56,242 nt of DNA from Ignavibacteriaceae bacterium (lineage in GTDB: Bacteria > Bacteroidota > Ignavibacteria > Ignavibacteriales > Ignavibacteriaceae), in the NCBI GenBank assembly GCA_013042995.1, contig JABDPB010000171.1:1-56242 (forward strand), written 5' to 3'. This document shows, one piece after another, positions 54,719-56,242 of this stretch. Numbering within the stretch: position 1 is the first letter of the stretch; every line of letters starts with the position of its first letter. The position numbers were made by a program, and so were the translations under genes. The notes beneath the pieces are model-generated. The model was not told where the DNA came from. It did no database searches and saw only the letters and a list, made by a program, of their open reading frames with translations.

Positions 54719-55693
54719 TTACGAATAACCCAAATAAACCTTTCCCCTTAAAATATTCACATAGTCATTAACATTATCCTCTAAAGAGTTCAGGGCTTTA
54801 CTGTAACCTGCGTTTTTTATTTTATCAATTTTCGCTTCAGTGAAGTATTGATATTTGTCCTTTAAATGTTCAGGCAAATCTATGTATTCGATATTTAGCG
54901 GCTCGTTCATTGCTTTAAATAATGCGGCAACTAAATCATTCCATGTTCTTGCTTTGCCGGATCCAACATTATAAATGCCATTATTATTTTTTTTATCTAG
55001 AAAATATAACGTCATATCAACAGCATCATTTATATAAATAAAATCGCGCATCTGCTCGCCATCTTTATATTCCGGATTTAATGATTTGAACAGTTTAACT
55101 TTCCCGGTATCTCTGACTTGTTCAAAAGCTTTGTGAACAACGCTTCGCATATCATTTTTATGATATTCATTTGGTCCAAACACGTTAAAATATTTCAGCC
55201 CAACAATTTTATCTAACAAACCGTTTCTCTTGGCATAAAGATCAAAAAGCTGTTTAGAGTACCCGTACATATTTAATGGTTGCAGTGTTTCAAGCTTGTT
55301 TTCTTCATCATTAAAACCTAATGAACCATCTCCATATGTAGCAGCTGAAGAAGCATATATAAATCTTATATCTTTTTTAATTGAATATTTTGCCAGTTCT
55401 TTTGTGTATTCGTAATTGTTAAACAGCAGATGATCCGCATCTTTTTCTGTTGTAGATGAATTTGCCCCCATGTGAATGACGGTTTTAATTTTAATTGGCA
55501 ACTCATCTTCTAAAACAAGAGTTATAAATTCATCTTTGTGTATGAAGTCTTCGAAAGACAAACCAACCAGATTCTTCCACTTTTCATCTTTACCAAGCTC
55601 ATCAACTATAATTATTTTATTTTCGCCAAGTTGATTTAACCGCCAAACAATAGCGCTACCAATAAATCCTGCGCCGCCAGTTACTACTATCAT
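54719..55693 (-). CDS. hldD: ADP-L-glycero-D-manno-heptose 6-epimerase
   Basis: The 324-residue short-chain-type enzyme begins 'MIVVTGGAGFIGSAIVWRL', the NAD(P) Rossmann motif. It has the catalytic Tyr/Lys pair in 'NMYGYSKQLFD' (YxxxK) and, beyond it, 'KYFNVFGPNEYHKNDMRS', characteristic of HldD/RfaD. It converts the D,D form of ADP-heptose to the L,D form used in lipopolysaccharide core. That implies an outer membrane with heptose-containing LPS. A heptose kinase or transferase is not in the window. metH starts divergently 87 bases away. Confidence 0.92.
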   Translation of the reverse strand: MIVVTGGAGFIGSAIVWRLNQLGENKIIIVDELGKDEKWKNLVGLSFEDFIHKDEFITLVLEDELPIKIKTVIHMGANSSTTEKDADHLLFNNYEYTKELAKYSIKKDIRFIYASSAATYGDGSLGFNDEENKLETLQPLNMYGYSKQLFDLYAKRNGLLDKIVGLKYFNVFGPNEYHKNDMRSVVHKAFEQVRDTGKVKLFKSLNPEYKDGEQMRDFIYINDAVDMTLYFLDKKNNNGIYNVGSGKARTWNDLVAALFKAMNEPLNIEYIDLPEHLKDKYQYFTEAKIDKIKNAGYSKALNSLEDNVNDYVNILRGKVYLGYS

Positions 55694-55780
55694 ATTGATT
55701 ACATCCTATATTTTTAGTACAAAGCAATTTAATTATATTTAAAATCGTTTTAAAGATTGGATTGAATCATTTAAAGGAAT

Positions 55781-56242
55781 ATGGCGATTACTTTAGAAGA
55801 TATTAAGAAATTATTACAAGCAAGGATTCTTGTCCTCGATGGTGCAATGGGTACAATGATCCAGAGCCTGGGATTTAGTGAAGCGGATTTTCGCGGAAAA
55901 CTACTTAAAGATCATCCCCACGATCTTAAAGGAAACAACGATCTGCTCTCAATCACACAGCCAGAGGCTATAAAAGATATCCATAGAAAATATTTTAATT
56001 CCGGTGCAGATATCTGTGAAACAAATACATTTAATGCAACAGCAATTTCACTTGCTGACTATAAAACCGAACAACTTGCTTACGATATAAATTCTGCTTC
56101 AGCAAAAATTGCAAAAGAGGTTGCTGAAGAATTTAACAGCAAAAACTTTGAAGTTCCGAAATTAGTAGCTGGAGTATTAGGCCCGACAAATAAAACACTT
56201 TCGCTTTCGCCAAATGTAAATGATCCCGGATTCCGCGCGGTT
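55781..56242 (+). CDS. metH: methionine synthase, N-terminal part (3' end outside window)
   Basis: The ORF starts at an ATG with AAAGGA eight bases upstream and is still open at the window edge (154 codons). The visible part is the homocysteine methyltransferase domain: 'LVLDGAMGTMIQSLGF', 'ICETNTFNATAISLADY' and 'VAGVLGPTNKTLSLSP', all typical of MetH. The enzyme uses cobalamin to methylate homocysteine. B12 use is notable beside the PduS gene. The 87-bp spacer upstream shows no cobalamin riboswitch. Confidence 0.9.
   Translation, partial: MAITLEDIKKLLQARILVLDGAMGTMIQSLGFSEADFRGKLLKDHPHDLKGNNDLLSITQPEAIKDIHRKYFNSGADICETNTFNATAISLADYKTEQLAYDINSASAKIAKEVAEEFNSKNFEVPKLVAGVLGPTNKTLSLSPNVNDPGFRAV

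Noticed and set aside
55694-55780. Cobalamin riboswitch upstream of metH
   Set aside because: Only 87 bp separate hldD and metH and no B12-box-like core is visible.

Overview
This AT-rich window reads as a chromosomal replication-origin region from a Bacteroidota-like bacterium of the Ignavibacteria type. That placement is inferred from gene content (SMUG2-type glycosylase, DUF6132, heptose epimerase, many lipoproteins, patatin with an outer-membrane barrel) and from low-GC codon use, not from a database search. The strongest landmark is dnaA (43140-44534, minus) facing away from rpmH-rnpA-yidC (from 44952, plus), with two perfect DnaA boxes between them, so oriC very probably lies at 44535-44951. 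Minus-strand genes dnaA, a lipoprotein, dnaN, recF, a DUF721 gene, gyrB and gyrA run leftward from it.

Region by region: 1-5 kb holds a partial DUF1214 gene, tRNA-Lys(CTT), a drug/metabolite transporter, a voltage-gated-type K+ channel with a zinc ribbon, and SRPBCC and DinB proteins. 5.3-8.6 kb has a POT peptide transporter and a five-gene redox/sulfur cassette (rhodanese, DUF6132, DUF2892, DUF302, thioredoxin). 8.6-14.8 kb has a geranylgeranyl-reductase-type flavoprotein, a translationally coupled ECF sigma/anti-sigma/YbjQ trio, a second DMT transporter, dCMP deaminase, a NifX-like protein and a zinc ribbon. 14.9-17.9 kb is an unusual operon: ferrochelatase, PduS-like electron-transfer protein and a PduT-like Fe-S microcompartment shell protein, with no other microcompartment genes nearby.

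18.2-24.7 kb holds a phosphonate system: a CDP-alcohol phosphatidyltransferase and a LysE-type protein, then PEP mutase fused to a nucleotidyltransferase, phosphonopyruvate decarboxylase, and a PntC-type cytidylyltransferase fused to 2-aminoethylphosphonate transaminase. Together these would make CMP-activated 2-aminoethylphosphonate, and the adjacent phosphatidyltransferase suggests a phosphonolipid product. 25.3-28.2 kb has a Rieske/glutamate-synthase fusion and a DUF3179 protein. 28-35 kb holds an OM-barrel-like protein, a saccharopine-dehydrogenase-like protein, a 5'-nucleotidase, hemL and an M28 peptidase.

Right of the origin, after yidC, come a patatin/POTRA/barrel protein (type Vd-like), a CYTH protein, glycogen synthase, an alpha/beta hydrolase, a SMUG2 uracil-DNA glycosylase gene interrupted by one in-frame stop, a MutT-like Nudix gene, a very acidic small protein, heptose epimerase hldD and the start of metH. 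rpmH, the 3' half of the SMUG2 gene and metH were read directly from the nucleotide sequence.
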